64,000 nucleotides of DNA, taken from the NCBI GenBank assembly GCA_005656395.1, contig SRSI01000027.1, positions 1 to 64,000 of the forward strand. Direction: 5' to 3'. Each line of letters starts with the position of its first letter. Within the stretch, counting starts at the first letter, position 1. Of this stretch, positions 1-12,300 are shown piece after piece. The DNA comes from Strongyloides papillosus (lineage: Eukaryota > Nematoda > Chromadorea > Rhabditida > Strongyloididae). The notes below the pieces were generated by a model. That model made no database searches, was not told where the DNA came from, and worked only from the letters and a program-made list of their open reading frames with translations. Made by a program: the position numbers and the translations under genes.

Positions 1-67
1 AAAAGTGTTCTTATCTTTACTTAAAATAAAGTTATAATAAATAATTCCTACACTATTTTGTAGAAAA

Positions 68-400
68 GAAGTTAGGCTATCATGTGCATATAAAATTGGA
101 AAAAAATAACAATTTTTGAAAAAATTACATTGTTTTAAAAAAGTTAAAAAATCCCAAAAATTATGAAAAAATATGGAGGTCACAACTATATTATAACATG
201 AAATTTTTTCATTCTTTATTAAACATCTTTTATGTTAGAAGTTAGGCTTTCAGATGGATATAATACCAATCAAATATTTTTACATTGTAAAGAGTTATAT
301 TCAGTAAAACTTTTATGGTAACTTTGTTGACACCCTGTATATAGTGTGTCAAAGAAGTCACCTAAAATTTTTGATGAAAATAACTTTCTTCAATGTAAAC
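68..400. repeat. decayed tandem pair, period about 170 bp
   Basis: The phrase GAAGTTAGGCT followed by a similar AT-rich tract occurs at 68 and again at 238. Similarity is partial, so this is an old duplication or a degenerate satellite fragment. Confidence 0.35.
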
Positions 401-1950
401 CTATTTTTATAATATTATAAGTAAAATAAGATTTAAATAATTTCGTTTTAAGATCATTTGCTATTTTACCGTGTGCCTCCAGAAGTTATAACTTTAGATA
501 TAAGGGTTGAGAAAATCTAATGACTGTCATTTTATTTTTCATGACATTTTGTTGTAATATTTTTTACTGGTTGTAATCAAATTTTATTTTAAGTAGTTTG
601 ATAGTACTACAGCACTAATCTATTGTCAACAACCTATTAGAGGAGAAAATTTCGTCAGAAAATGATTTTCGATTTTTAAAGTTTTGATGATAAATATACT
701 TAGTACATTTAATTTCTTATCAAACCGTACAATATCACTTCATTCTTAAGTTTCATTCTTAAGATATACTCTTCCAAACATGGAAAAAAGACAAATATGG
801 TCACCTATTTGAAGTCTTTAAAATAGTTACTTTAATCTGAAAATTTGCAGAAACATGTAATTTTGGATCTAGAACATGCCTGCAAAAAATTGTTCGATTT
901 GAGTTTTTCATTCTTGAGATATCGAGATTTCTCAAGAATGCTTTTTTACAACAAAATTTTGGGATTTCAAAACGGATTATCTCAGTACAGAATAAATTTT
1001 TCAAAAAACAAAAAAAAAACCATTTTGCGCATCTCTTTTCTCTACATTTTAAGTATAGTCCCAAGAAAATTGATAAAGTTTGAGTATAAGTTTTCTTTTC
1101 GCGGGTGATTACAAAAAAACCAAAAAAATCGGATTGCGTGTTTACTCGGTAATAAATATTCTAAAACTTTTAAATTTCATATTGCATTAGTTACAACATT
1201 TTTTCAGTAAAACATTCTCTATCGAATGGCATATACATGAGATTTATCCGATCATTCGTTATCGAGATATTCTCAATTATATTCGGTCAATTTTTTTTTT
1301 GAAAAAAATTTTTTCTTCATTCTTTTTAAAAAAAAATCTAGAAAATGAACAGGTATTGACGAAAGCTCAAAAACAGGTCGAGGGAATCTTCTTGCACACA
1401 TTTTGAAATATTAACGATTAATTTATCTCAATTCATTCTTGAGATAATCTGAAATAACCTATGAAAATTTTCAAGATTTTTTGCCCAGTGACGTTTTTCC
1501 AATTTGCTTATTAGGAAAATTTTTAAAATTCAAATTATTAATTGAGGTAGATAACAAATATTATTAAAATATAATGTAAAAAAACAACTAATACATAAAT
1601 ATAAATAGCAATGCAATGATTCACAAAGACTTTGTAACTAAATATTTAAAGATTTTTAGAAATTAATTTAAAACTCATTTGTAATTAAGAGAAATACCGC
1701 TTATATGAAAATTCTTAATATTATATTGACACATATTATTCTCTATACGCAAAGAGGAAAAAATTAAGTCAAATAATAATTTTTCAATTTTTTTGGTTTT
1801 TTTCAATATATATTTAAGAAAATGAGATTAAAATCAGGTAAAAATCAGTTTCATACGAAGTCGCATTCTTAAGATATATAAATTTAAAGGTATGGAATTT
1901 CAAAATTTAGTACTTCAATTTGCCCTGAGATATTGATTTTTTAATTAAAG

Positions 1951-2524
1951 TTTCACAGGTACGTACAATTTCTTATGGTTTGTTTACGTACAAACAATAA
2001 AATTTGCAAAAAAAGTCCAATCTCAAAATTAGTAAGTCATCGAAAATTTCCTTATATCTCAAAGGAAAAGTTTACTTTTTAAATGGTTTTCATTATATGC
2101 GCTTTTTTTATTAAAATAAAAATGTATATTTTAAATATGTTGAATAGAAAAAATAAATATTGTTTCATTTGAATTTTCGTTCTTGATACATCTATATAAA
2201 TGAGAATAATCTTGAGATGTTTTGATTCCTTAAAACTCTTTTAAAATGATCCGAAAAACTAGAAATTTCACAAGTACGTGCAATTTCTTATGGTTGTTAC
2301 GCACAAACAATAAAATTCACAAAAAAGTCGATACAAGAAAATAGTAAGTCATCGAAAATTCCCCTATATCTCAGAGGAAAATTTTGCCTCTTAAAGGTTT
2401 TTCGTTACATGCACTTTTTTTTATTAAAATAAAAATGTATTTTAAATATGTTGAACAGAAAAAATAAATATTAGCTTCATTTGAATTTTTGCTCTTGAGA
2501 TACATCTACTTCAGTAAGAATAAT
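1951..2524. repeat. tandem duplication, period about 315 bp
   Basis: Two adjacent copies begin with TTTCACARGTACGTRCAATT at 1951 and 2266. They stay alignable for roughly 260 bp, ending near a CTTGATACATCTA-type motif. Each copy contains a short dyad (GTACGTACAA...GTACAAAC), and copy 2 differs mainly by substitutions. No coding content. Confidence 0.7.
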
Positions 2525-3862
2525 ATTAAAATTTGTAATCTCCCCAAAATAAAAAAATTACAAGAACAACTAATTTTTTGAAAGGAAAACAAAAAACAAC
2601 AATTCATAAAAGTCATTGGATTAATTGTTTTATACAATTTTAAATATCAATTTATATTTTTAAGAGCATAGTAGATAGGATAGGTGAAAAAATTGGTTTT
2701 TATTTAATTATATGTAATTTTTGTGCAGATTGGGATTTTTTTCAATCAGTGCAATATATGACAATTATTAAGATATGGTAAAAAAATTAAAATCAAATTA
2801 TATTTGGCTTTTTGAGATTTAACAAAATTTTTATTAAATACCATTTATTCTAGAATAGAATAGATTTTTTCCTCTAAATATTTTTATGTAAAAATGATCT
2901 AAACTAAATTGTCTCAAAATAACGCAATCTAGCCACGCATATTAAAATTTTGAAAAAATGTTTGCAAATTTATGATATAGCGATGCACATGCTTATTTTT
3001 TAAAAAATGTAAAAATACCTAAAAGTTTTGTTTTGATTTATAAAAACTGGAAAATAAAGTTACCTAAATTTATATGTTGAAACTAATCATCAAGGCATTT
3101 TAAAAGTAAATTTTATAATATTTTATTAAAAAAATTAACAATACTTTGATTTAAATATATTTATATTTTTTTAAAGTCTATATAAATTTTTTAATACGAA
3201 ACGTTTCCGAGTTATTATTTTGATTTATTTTTTATCTTATCAACTTAGAGAAATATTTTTATCATTTTAAATACATTAAAAATTTGTGTTATAATCTTTA
3301 TAATACATTTTAAAAAGTTTTTTTTTTCAAACAAATATAAAACAAAATAAAAACTACGCATTAAATTTATAAAGGTATTTTTTACTATGTAACCAAAATG
3401 CGAAAATATAAAATAACAATCGCAAAAATTGGATTATTTTAAGTTCAATAATTATGAAATACTTATGATCAGCCTCAAATATTATTAATATTTTAAAAAT
3501 TAGCCAAACTTAAAACTAATCTATATTTTTAAAATTTATCATTTTTAATAATCTAAAACTTTCATATTAATACTAATTAGAAGTCTAACGTAAACATTAT
3601 TCTTAGTTTTTATATTAAAAATTTGTTAAAATTTATTCAAACTTAAAATATCAAATGAATTTAAAATCATGAGGATATGTAATAAAACGATTTTGATATG
3701 TTTTATAAACTTTTAATGTTCAAAAGCCTATAAAATCTGAATAATAATTACTAATATTATGAGATACAAAAATATTACTTGGAATTTTAAAATGTATGTT
3801 ATTATAAAACAAAAGATTTTGAGTTTTTTAAATTCTAAATATTTTAAAAATTTCTTGCGAGT

Positions 3863-3952
3863 AAGTAGCGACGAGCGCAGAGAGTTGCTGTTTATGGAAA
3901 AAAGGTTCAGCCCTGCGGGCAAGCAGCGACGAGCGAAGCGAGGCTGCGGCTT
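3863..3952. repeat. paired GC-rich hairpin motifs
   Basis: Within DNA that is nearly all A/T, two related CpG-rich motifs containing AGCGACGAGCG lie at 3863-3890 and 3921-3952. Each can fold on itself: in the second, AAGCAGC pairs with GCTGCGGCTT. They have no coding support. They could be remains of a small palindromic repeat. Confidence 0.5.
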
Positions 3953-4149
3953 GTTTATTGTAATTAATGATAAATAATTTGTGTAATTCGTAAGTAGAAT
4001 CTTTCCCTTGTCTTACAACTCTTACAGGTGGCCACGTTTTACGATTGTCTTATTGTTTTGGTTTTTGTATTTCTCTGTAAAGTATAGTCCACTAATAAAT
4101 TATAATCTTATAAATTTTTACTTTTTAATTTTTACCAATTAAATGATCA

Positions 4150-4975
4150 TCACTTATTTATCCATAACTTAGCCAATTCTTTGTCAATCCTAATGCTGCT
4201 ATGTTTCCCCTTATTCCTGACTTGTACCTTTTAAATGTGTCATAAACCAAAACATTCCGTTTACTTTACAAAAGTTATCTAAAAGACAAAACTATACAAA
4301 AAAAATTTCAAAAAAGTGATGTTTTTTAAGCATAACTTAGCCAGTTATGACCTAAAAGTTTTGAAACCCACTTTCTCCTCTAAGTTGGAAAAAAATACAT
4401 ATAAATGACTATTTGAACATAAAAATTAATCAAGTTTGAGAAAAGTTATGCTGAAGACAAAATTGATTTTTGTGAAAAAAAAGCGGGAATGTTGGCATTC
4501 AAATTAAAATATCTTCTTTCGTAGTTGAACTATAAACTTCGTTAGGCCCTTATTTTTTAAGTTAGACATAGATCTATATAACAGATAATATTTTATTTGT
4601 TTTCATCAAGATAAGATTAAATTATAGCTATTTAACTTTTCAATCTTTTTTTCAAAATAGTCACCACTCTTTGGACCGTAACTCAGCCAATTATTAATCG
4701 ATCTCAATATTATTATGTTTCCGAAGCATTCTGGAATTTTACCTTTTAAATGACATACTAATAAAATTATTTCATTAACTTTGAAGAAAGTTATTCTCTG
4801 AACAAAACCATACTAAAAAAGAGGTCAAAAAAGGGTTTTTTTTAAAGATAATTTAGCTAAAAATTTTTTAAACTGATCCAGCCCCTCTAGTTAGAAAAAA
4901 ACACATTTTTTGACTACTCACCCATAAAAATCGGTTGAATTTGAAAAGAGTTGTGAGAGAGACAATTTTTTTTTC
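4150..4975. repeat. imperfect tandem pair, period about 515 bp
   Basis: Two alignable blocks of about 310 bp start at about 4161 and 4676. They share a TAACTYAGCCAATT motif, a TATGTTTCC motif and TACCTTTTAAATG, in the same order. This looks like a decayed dispersed repeat family. Confidence 0.55.
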
Positions 4976-5159
4976 TTATTTCTTTTTGTTATAGATAATT
5001 AGTAACTCATTATGTTCCATGTAAGGTATCACAAATAAATTAGAATAATGATTAAAAAGATGTAAATTTATTATGATTATTTTTTTATTATTTTAGTATA
5101 TACGTCATAAATTTAAAAATTATTGAATCTTTACATAATTAATTCTTTTAAAGGAACAT

Positions 5160-5450
5160 TTCTAAGTGTCTTTTAAAGTCATTGCATATTCAATTTTACT
5201 TCTATACCGCTTATGTTTTAAATATAAACAGACAACAGTCAGAAATATAATCAACTTTTAATAGGCAAAAAAAATGTAATACGATTATAAATAAAATGTG
5301 ATAAATCATTTCAAATGTAAAATCCAATTCTTTAATCTGCGATTAATTTTATCACAGCTATTTCGTGTAGAAAATTTAAGCATTAAATAAGAAATTACTT
5401 AAATAAATTGTTATTCTTCAATACCATTATTCTCATCTCGAAAATAAATT
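5160..5450. repeat. block homologous to 62555-62820
   Basis: Shared motifs occur in order in both places: a TATAAACAGAYAAC-type tract, TGCGATTAATTTTATC, and an ATACYATTATTCTCAT-type ending. Both copies lie upstream of an X element (X1 at about 7930, X2 at about 63150). An older duplication covering flank plus element is the simplest reading. Confidence 0.5.
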
Positions 5451-8400
5451 GCTTACTACAGTATACACTCAGAATTAAAAGCAAAAATTTAAAAAATACA
5501 AAGACGTTTCTATACGAATTGAGGTAAAATACGAATTCAAAAATTGTTTATACGAATTTTATAAAGTACGTATTAATAACTGTACTACTTCCTATTAAAT
5601 AGTCTTTTATCCAAAATCCTTTTTATTTTATTAACTACAAAGGAAGAACAAAAATATGTATCACATTTGTATTTTAACTAAAAAATTTTCTTATAATTTA
5701 TTCTTTTTTGTTAGTACAAATAAATTATGTTGCCAAAGATTGGAAGATATAAATGTTTTTAAATCATAATTCAAAAGATACTATATATTGTAAACATTTT
5801 GTTTAATAAATTTCAAAATTTTATTACAATTGTAATGCATATTTTGGTATACCCTGTATATATTTCAGTTAAATTACAATAATAACTAAATTTTTATAGG
5901 TCTGCTGGAATCAAAAACAATATTAGAAAATTATAAAAATATCAATATATACTTAATTTTTGTATGTTTTTTAGTAAGAAAATTTGTTTAAAATTATTTT
6001 TTTTAATGTGTACAAATATCAATACCTTGATATTGTATTTTATGTAAATTGTTTGTTAGTATTTTGAAACACAATTACTTTGTACTTTAACATACGTTTT
6101 ATTACTATTGTTTGAGATTTCAAATATCATGCAAAATTCGTACAATAAAGTACGGTTTCTAATATTCGTATATTTAAATTACGAATTAAACTTGTTTCAG
6201 TTTTAGATATATTTAAAAATTAATGTTAAAAAATTAATTAGAAGTTGCTAGGTTAGCGTTAATGATGACAATTTAATATATATATTGTATTAGTTTGATG
6301 ACAGAGTTTAGTTTATCGGTTTCCCAATAAAATATATTATTACTAATATTTAACAGAAGTAAAATTATAAACGCTCTTATAAAAAAATTTATTAAATAAC
6401 GAAATATAATAAAGTTGTACCAACTATATGAAAAGTGCCAAAGATATTTACAAGTATATATGTTTACGTAAAACAAAAATTTTTTAATAATAGAAAAAAT
6501 TTTGACTCTTAGATTAACAAAAAAAATTTAATGTAAAATTTTATTAAATTGTTTAGAAATAAATATCGTTTTTTAATCTTTAGCATTGGAAGATCATAAC
6601 TAAGTTAGAAATTTATATTTTTACATAAATTGAAAATTATTATATTTATTACATTGTAGTTAATATTTTGACTTATTATCAATGTGATTTTTAAAAAAAA
6701 TTATACTTTTAAGGATCCAAATTTTTAAAAGGTCAGATTTTAAGTAACTAACTTAATAAGCTTTTTCTCTTATTAGTGCAGCACCATATTTAAAAATAAA
6801 TACTAACACGTCAGAAGAAATTTAGTAAATAAAATATGTAAGATTCGGATTTACTCCTTAATTTGTTTAGTTCTTACAGGATCATTTGTAGAACATGTAA
6901 TCCAGCACTACTAAAAAGTTAAAGTTACTCACTTCAATTTATAAATAATAGGTATAGAATTAGCAATTTCTACTGAATTTTATATATGTAATATTAATTC
7001 GAAATTTGTAATTTTTATCAGAATTTATGAAACTATAGTAGAAATTATATCGCTATTACGAAGCGCTTTAAACTAACGGTTTATAATGCATTTTACAGTT
7101 AATTATTATTTAAAACCTGTGTGATGTTTTAGACGAATCCAATTAATTTTTTTTTGTTTCGCTTTATAGAAGGAAATAATCCAATAATCGATTTATACAA
7201 AATATTTATTAAGATTTATAATGACTTTTTAATAAATGATGATAAAAAACAAAATAATGAAAATGACAGGGCAAAATTTGCTTTACAAAATAGCATTTAT
7301 CTTTTAGCTCTACGTAAACATATAAAGATATTACAATCATTTTAACATTGATAAAGCAAAAGTGCCATTTACTTCTGGACAGCCTTACATATTGAAATAA
7401 ATTGTACAAAACAGCTTTGGTTTTATAATGAGAATAATGTCATATAAAAATAACAACTTATTTTAATAATTTTTTAATTGTTACTTTAATTTTATAGTGC
7501 AAAACAATTGCTATAGAATTAGTTACAAATTAAAAAAATTTAAATTTTATTAGCTAAAACAAATTTACACATTTTAAACTAATTTGGATAGTTTCTTGTG
7601 TGCAAGTTTTTTTAAAATTGTATTAAGATATATTTGATAATTTTTAGCAAACTTTCTTAAACTTTTTAAGTGAAAAGCAAAATTTGAAACATGAAAAACT
7701 TTTTAAAATACTTAATATATAAGATTTAAGAAAATAGCAAAAATGATAGTTGTCTAAATAGCTAAAGTTGAGCATTGAAATTTTTCCATTTCGGTATGTA
7801 GCTATAACAAGGTAATTTTAATATTAAGAAATATATAAAAATCTATTCTGCCATATTATTTTATTTTATTATCCATGTATATTGTTCCAGAATTTCATAT
7901 TATGATTAAATGTAATACGTACTCTGTTGTTTAAAGTTAATTTCCTCGGTCAATTACTTTAACCTCTGCCGCAGCGACGTTTTTCTAAACTAATAAACAC
8001 CCATTTTTAGCTAATAAAAGTTTATGAAACCTTTACAGTGCAATGTACATACTATGTAAAATAAGATTATTAAATCACGTTTTTTGAGTCAATCGAACAT
8101 TTTTTAAAAATTTTGTACAACCTAAATTTGCAACCCCCCATTTTTATTTCATTAATAAAAAGAGCAACTAAAAAAATGTCTGTTAGCAAATTTATACGGC
8201 CTAATACTTTGAGATACAGAAGCTGTAGTGAGTCAAAGTTTGAAAAATCGATTTTTACAAGTTTCCAGTAGATAAATTTTTTTAAAAACAAATTTTGTTT
8301 CTAGGGGTAATTTTTTATAAAAAAACGAATAAGCATACTGTTGACTTCCTAAATTGACGTTTTCATTGTTTTTTAGGATTTTTTTTTAGTTTTTTTAATT

Positions 8401-9166
8401 TTTGAGTACAAAAATCGAAAAAGCGCATGTTTCCACTATGCTCATTCGATTTCTCATGTAATTTTACATCTAGATTCATGAAATAAAGTGAAATAAAAAG
8501 GGTAGATCATTGTGCCCTTGAATGAAGAAGAATCTCGATATTTTCTAGGAAAATAAGATAAATAAAATATCTCAATGTTTGAGTACAAAAATCAAAAAAG
8601 CGCATGTTCCCACTATGCTCATTCGATTTCTCATGTAATTTTACATCTAGATTCATGAAATAAAGTGAAATAAAAAGGGTAGATCATTGTGCTCTTGAAT
8701 GAAGAAGAATCTCGATATTTTCTAGGGAAATAAGATAAATAAAATATCCCAATGTTTGAGTACAAAAATCGAAAAAGCGCATGTTCCCACTATGCTCATT
8801 CGATTCCTCATGTAATTTTACATCTAGATTCACGAAAAAAAGTGAAATAAAAAGGGCAGATTATTGTAGTTTTGAACGAAAAAGAATCTCGGTATTTTCA
8901 AAGGTAATAAGTTTTTTCTATGTTTGAATACAAAAATCGAAAAAGCGCATGTTTCCACTATGCTCATTCGATTTCTCATGTAATTTTACATCTAGACTCA
9001 TTGAAAAAAGTAAAATAAAAAGGGTAGATCGTTGTCGTTTTAAACGAAAAAGAATCTCGGTATTTTCTAGGGAAATAAGATAATTAAAATTCTCAATGTT
9101 TGACTTCAAAAATCGAAAAAGCATATGTTTTCACTATGTTCATTCGATTTTTCATGTAATTTTACT
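8401..9166 (-). repeat. satellite array, left arm, about 4 units
   Basis: About 4.3 units of the 168/177-bp satellite, in reverse orientation compared with the main array. Recurring phrases are AAAGCGCATGTT and TTCTCATGTAATTTTACATC. The array abuts the left inverted repeat at TTTTTGAGTACAAAAATCG, exactly mirroring the right boundary. Confidence 0.9.
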
Positions 9167-9300
9167 GTTGGAAACAATATTTATTATAAAAAAAATTTAA
9201 AATTGATTAAAAAATGTACCGATATTCTACTACATTGAATTGACATCTATATTTTGTATGAAAACACATTTACTTTCCTATTTTATTTTTTTTGATTTCT
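9167..9300. other. unique spacer between opposed satellite arms
   Basis: A 134-bp AT-rich stretch that is not satellite and is seen only once in the window. It separates the left-facing from the right-facing units, so it is probably the original centre of element A before one arm expanded. Confidence 0.7.
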
Positions 9301-12300
9301 ATGAGTCTAGATGTAAAATTACATGAAAAATCGAATGAGCATAGTGGAAACATGCGCTTTTTCGATTTTTGTATTCAAAAATTGAAAAAACTTATTACTT
9401 TAGAAAATACCGAGATTCTTCTTCATTCAAGAGCACAATGATTTACCCCTTTTAATTTCACTTTATTTCATGAATCTAGATGTAAAATTACATGAGGAAT
9501 CGAATGAGCATAGTGAGAACATGCGCTTTTTTGATTTTTGTATTCAAACATTAAAAAAATTTGTTACCTTGGAAAATACCGAGATTCTTTTTTGTTCAAA
9601 ACGACAACGATCTACCCTTTTTATTTCACTTTATTTCATGAATCTAGATGTAAAATTACATGAGAAATTGAATGAGCATAGTGGGAACATGCGCTTTTTT
9701 GATTTTTGTATTCAAACATTAAAAAAATTTGTTACCTTGGAAAATACCGAGATTCTTTTTTGTTCAAAACGACAACGATCTACCCTTTTTATTTCACTTT
9801 ATTTCATGAATCTAGATGTAAAATTACATGAGAAATTGAATGAGCATAGTGGGAACATGCGCTTTTTTGATTTTTGTACTCAAACATTGGGATATTTTAT
9901 TTATCTTATTTCCCTAGAAAATATCAAGATTATTTTTCGTTCAAAACGACAACGATCTACCCTTTTTATTTCACTTTATTTCATAAATCTAGATGTAAAA
10001 TTACATGAGAAATTGAATGAGCATAGTGGGAACATGCGCTTTTTTGATTTTTGTACTCAAACATTGGGATATTTTATTTATCTTATTTCCCTAGAAAATA
10101 TCAAGATTATTTTTCGTTCAAAACGACAACGATCTACCCTTTTTATTTCACTTTATTTCATAAATCTAGATGTAAAATTACATGAGAAATTGAATGAGCA
10201 TAGTGGGAACATGCGCTTTTTTGATTTTTGTATTCAAACATTAAAAAAATTTGTTACCTTGGAAAATACCGAGATTCTTTTTTGTTCAAAACGACAACGA
10301 TCTACCCTTTTTATTTCACTTTATTTCATGAATCTAGACGTAAAATTACATGAGAAATTGAATGAGCATAGTGGGAACATGCGCTTTTTTGATTTTTGTA
10401 TTCAAACATTGAAAAAATTAGTTACCTTGGAAAATACCGAGATTCTTTTTCGTTCAAAACGACAACGATCTACCCTTTTTATTTCACTTTTTTTCGTGAA
10501 TCTAGATGTAAAATTACATGAGGAATCGAATGAGCATAGTGGGAACATGCGCTTTTTCGATTTTTGTACTCAAACATTGAGATATTTTATTTATCTTATT
10601 TCCCTAGAAAATATCGAGATTCTTCTTCATTCAAGAGCACAATGATCTACCCTTTTTATTTTACTTTTTTCAATGAGTCTAGATGTAAAATTACATGAGA
10701 AATTGAATGAGCATAGTGGGAACATGCGCTTTTTTGATTTTTGTATTCAAACATTGAAAAAATTTGTTACCTTGGAAAATACCGAGATTCTTTTTTGTTC
10801 AAAACGACAACGATCTACCCTTTTTATTTCACTTTATTTCATGAATCTAGATGTAAAATTACATGAGAAATTGAATGAGCATAGTGGGAACATGCGCTTT
10901 TTTGATTTTTGTACTCAAACATTGGGATATTTTATTTATCTTATTTCCCTAGAAAATATCAAGATTATTTTTCGTTCAAAACGACAACGATCTACCCTTT
11001 TTATTTCACTTTATTTCATAAATCTAGATGTAAAATTACATGAGAAATTGAATGAGCATAGTGGGAACATGCGCTTTTTTGATTTTTGTATTCAAACATT
11101 AAAAAAATTTGTTACCTTGGAAAATACCGAGATTCTTTTTTGTTCAAAACGACAACGATCTACCCTTTTTATTTCACTTTATTTCATGAATCTAGACGTA
11201 AAATTACATGAGAAATTGAATGAGCATAGTGGGAACATGCGCTTTTTTGATTTTTGTATTCAAACATTGAAAAAATTAGTTACCTTGGAAAATACCGAGA
11301 TTCTTTTTCGTTCAAAACGACAACGATCTACCCTTTTTATTTCACTTTTTTTCGTGAATCTAGATGTAAAATTACATGAGGAATCGAATGAGCATAGTGG
11401 GAACATGCGCTTTTTCGATTTTTGTACTCAAACATTGAGATATTTTATTTATCTTATTTCCCTAGAAAATATCGAGATTCTTCTTCATTCAAGAGCACAA
11501 TGATCTACCCTTTTTATTTTACTTTTTTCAATGAGTCTAGATGTAAAATTACATGAGAAATTGAATGAGCATAGTGGGAACATGCGCTTTTTTGATTTTT
11601 GTATTCAAACATTGAAAAAATTTGTTACCTTGGAAAATACCGAGATTCTTTTTTGTTCAAAACGACAACTATCTACATTTTTTATTTCACTTTATTTCAT
11701 GAATCTAGATGTAAAATTACATGAGAAATTGAATGAGCATAGTGGGAACATGCGCTTTTTTGATTTTTGTATTCAAACATTAAAAAAATTTGTTACCTTG
11801 GAAAATACCGAGATTCTTTTTTGTTCAAAACGACAACGATCTACCCTTTTTATTTCACTTTATTTCATGAATCTAAACGTAAAATTACATGAGAAATTGA
11901 ATGAGCATAGTGGGAACATGCGCTTTTTGATTTTTGTATTCAAACATTGAAAAAATTAGTTACCTTGGAAAATACCGAGATTCTTTTTCGTTCAAAACGA
12001 CAACGATCTACCCTTTTTATTTCACTTTATTTCATGAATCTAGATGTAAAATTACATGAGGAATCGAATGAGCATAGTGAGAACATGCGCTTTTTCGATT
12101 TTTGTACTCAAACATTGGGATATTTTATTTATCTTATTTCCCTAGAAAATATCGAGATTCTTCTTCATTCAAGAGCACAATGATCTACCCTTTTTATTTC
12201 ACTTTTTTTCGTGAATCTAGATGTAAAATTACATGAGGAATCGAATGAGCATAGTGAGAACATGCGCTTTTTCGATTTTTGTACTCAAACATTGGGATAT

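Larger units (their letters stand above)
1..7929. other. AT-rich non-coding region with old repeats
   Basis: No convincing coding sequence is visible. Open frames here are short, low-complexity and rich in Phe, Leu, Lys and Ile, as expected by chance at this base composition. The stretch holds several decayed duplications, listed separately. Between about 690 and 2500 a motif close to CATTCTTGAGATAT recurs at irregular intervals, suggesting an old dispersed repeat family rather than a gene. No promoter, tRNA or rRNA was recognised. Confidence 0.6.

Noticed and set aside
801..1108. Overlapping small ORFs on both strands
   Set aside because: Chance frames in AT-rich DNA with low-complexity products and no motif.
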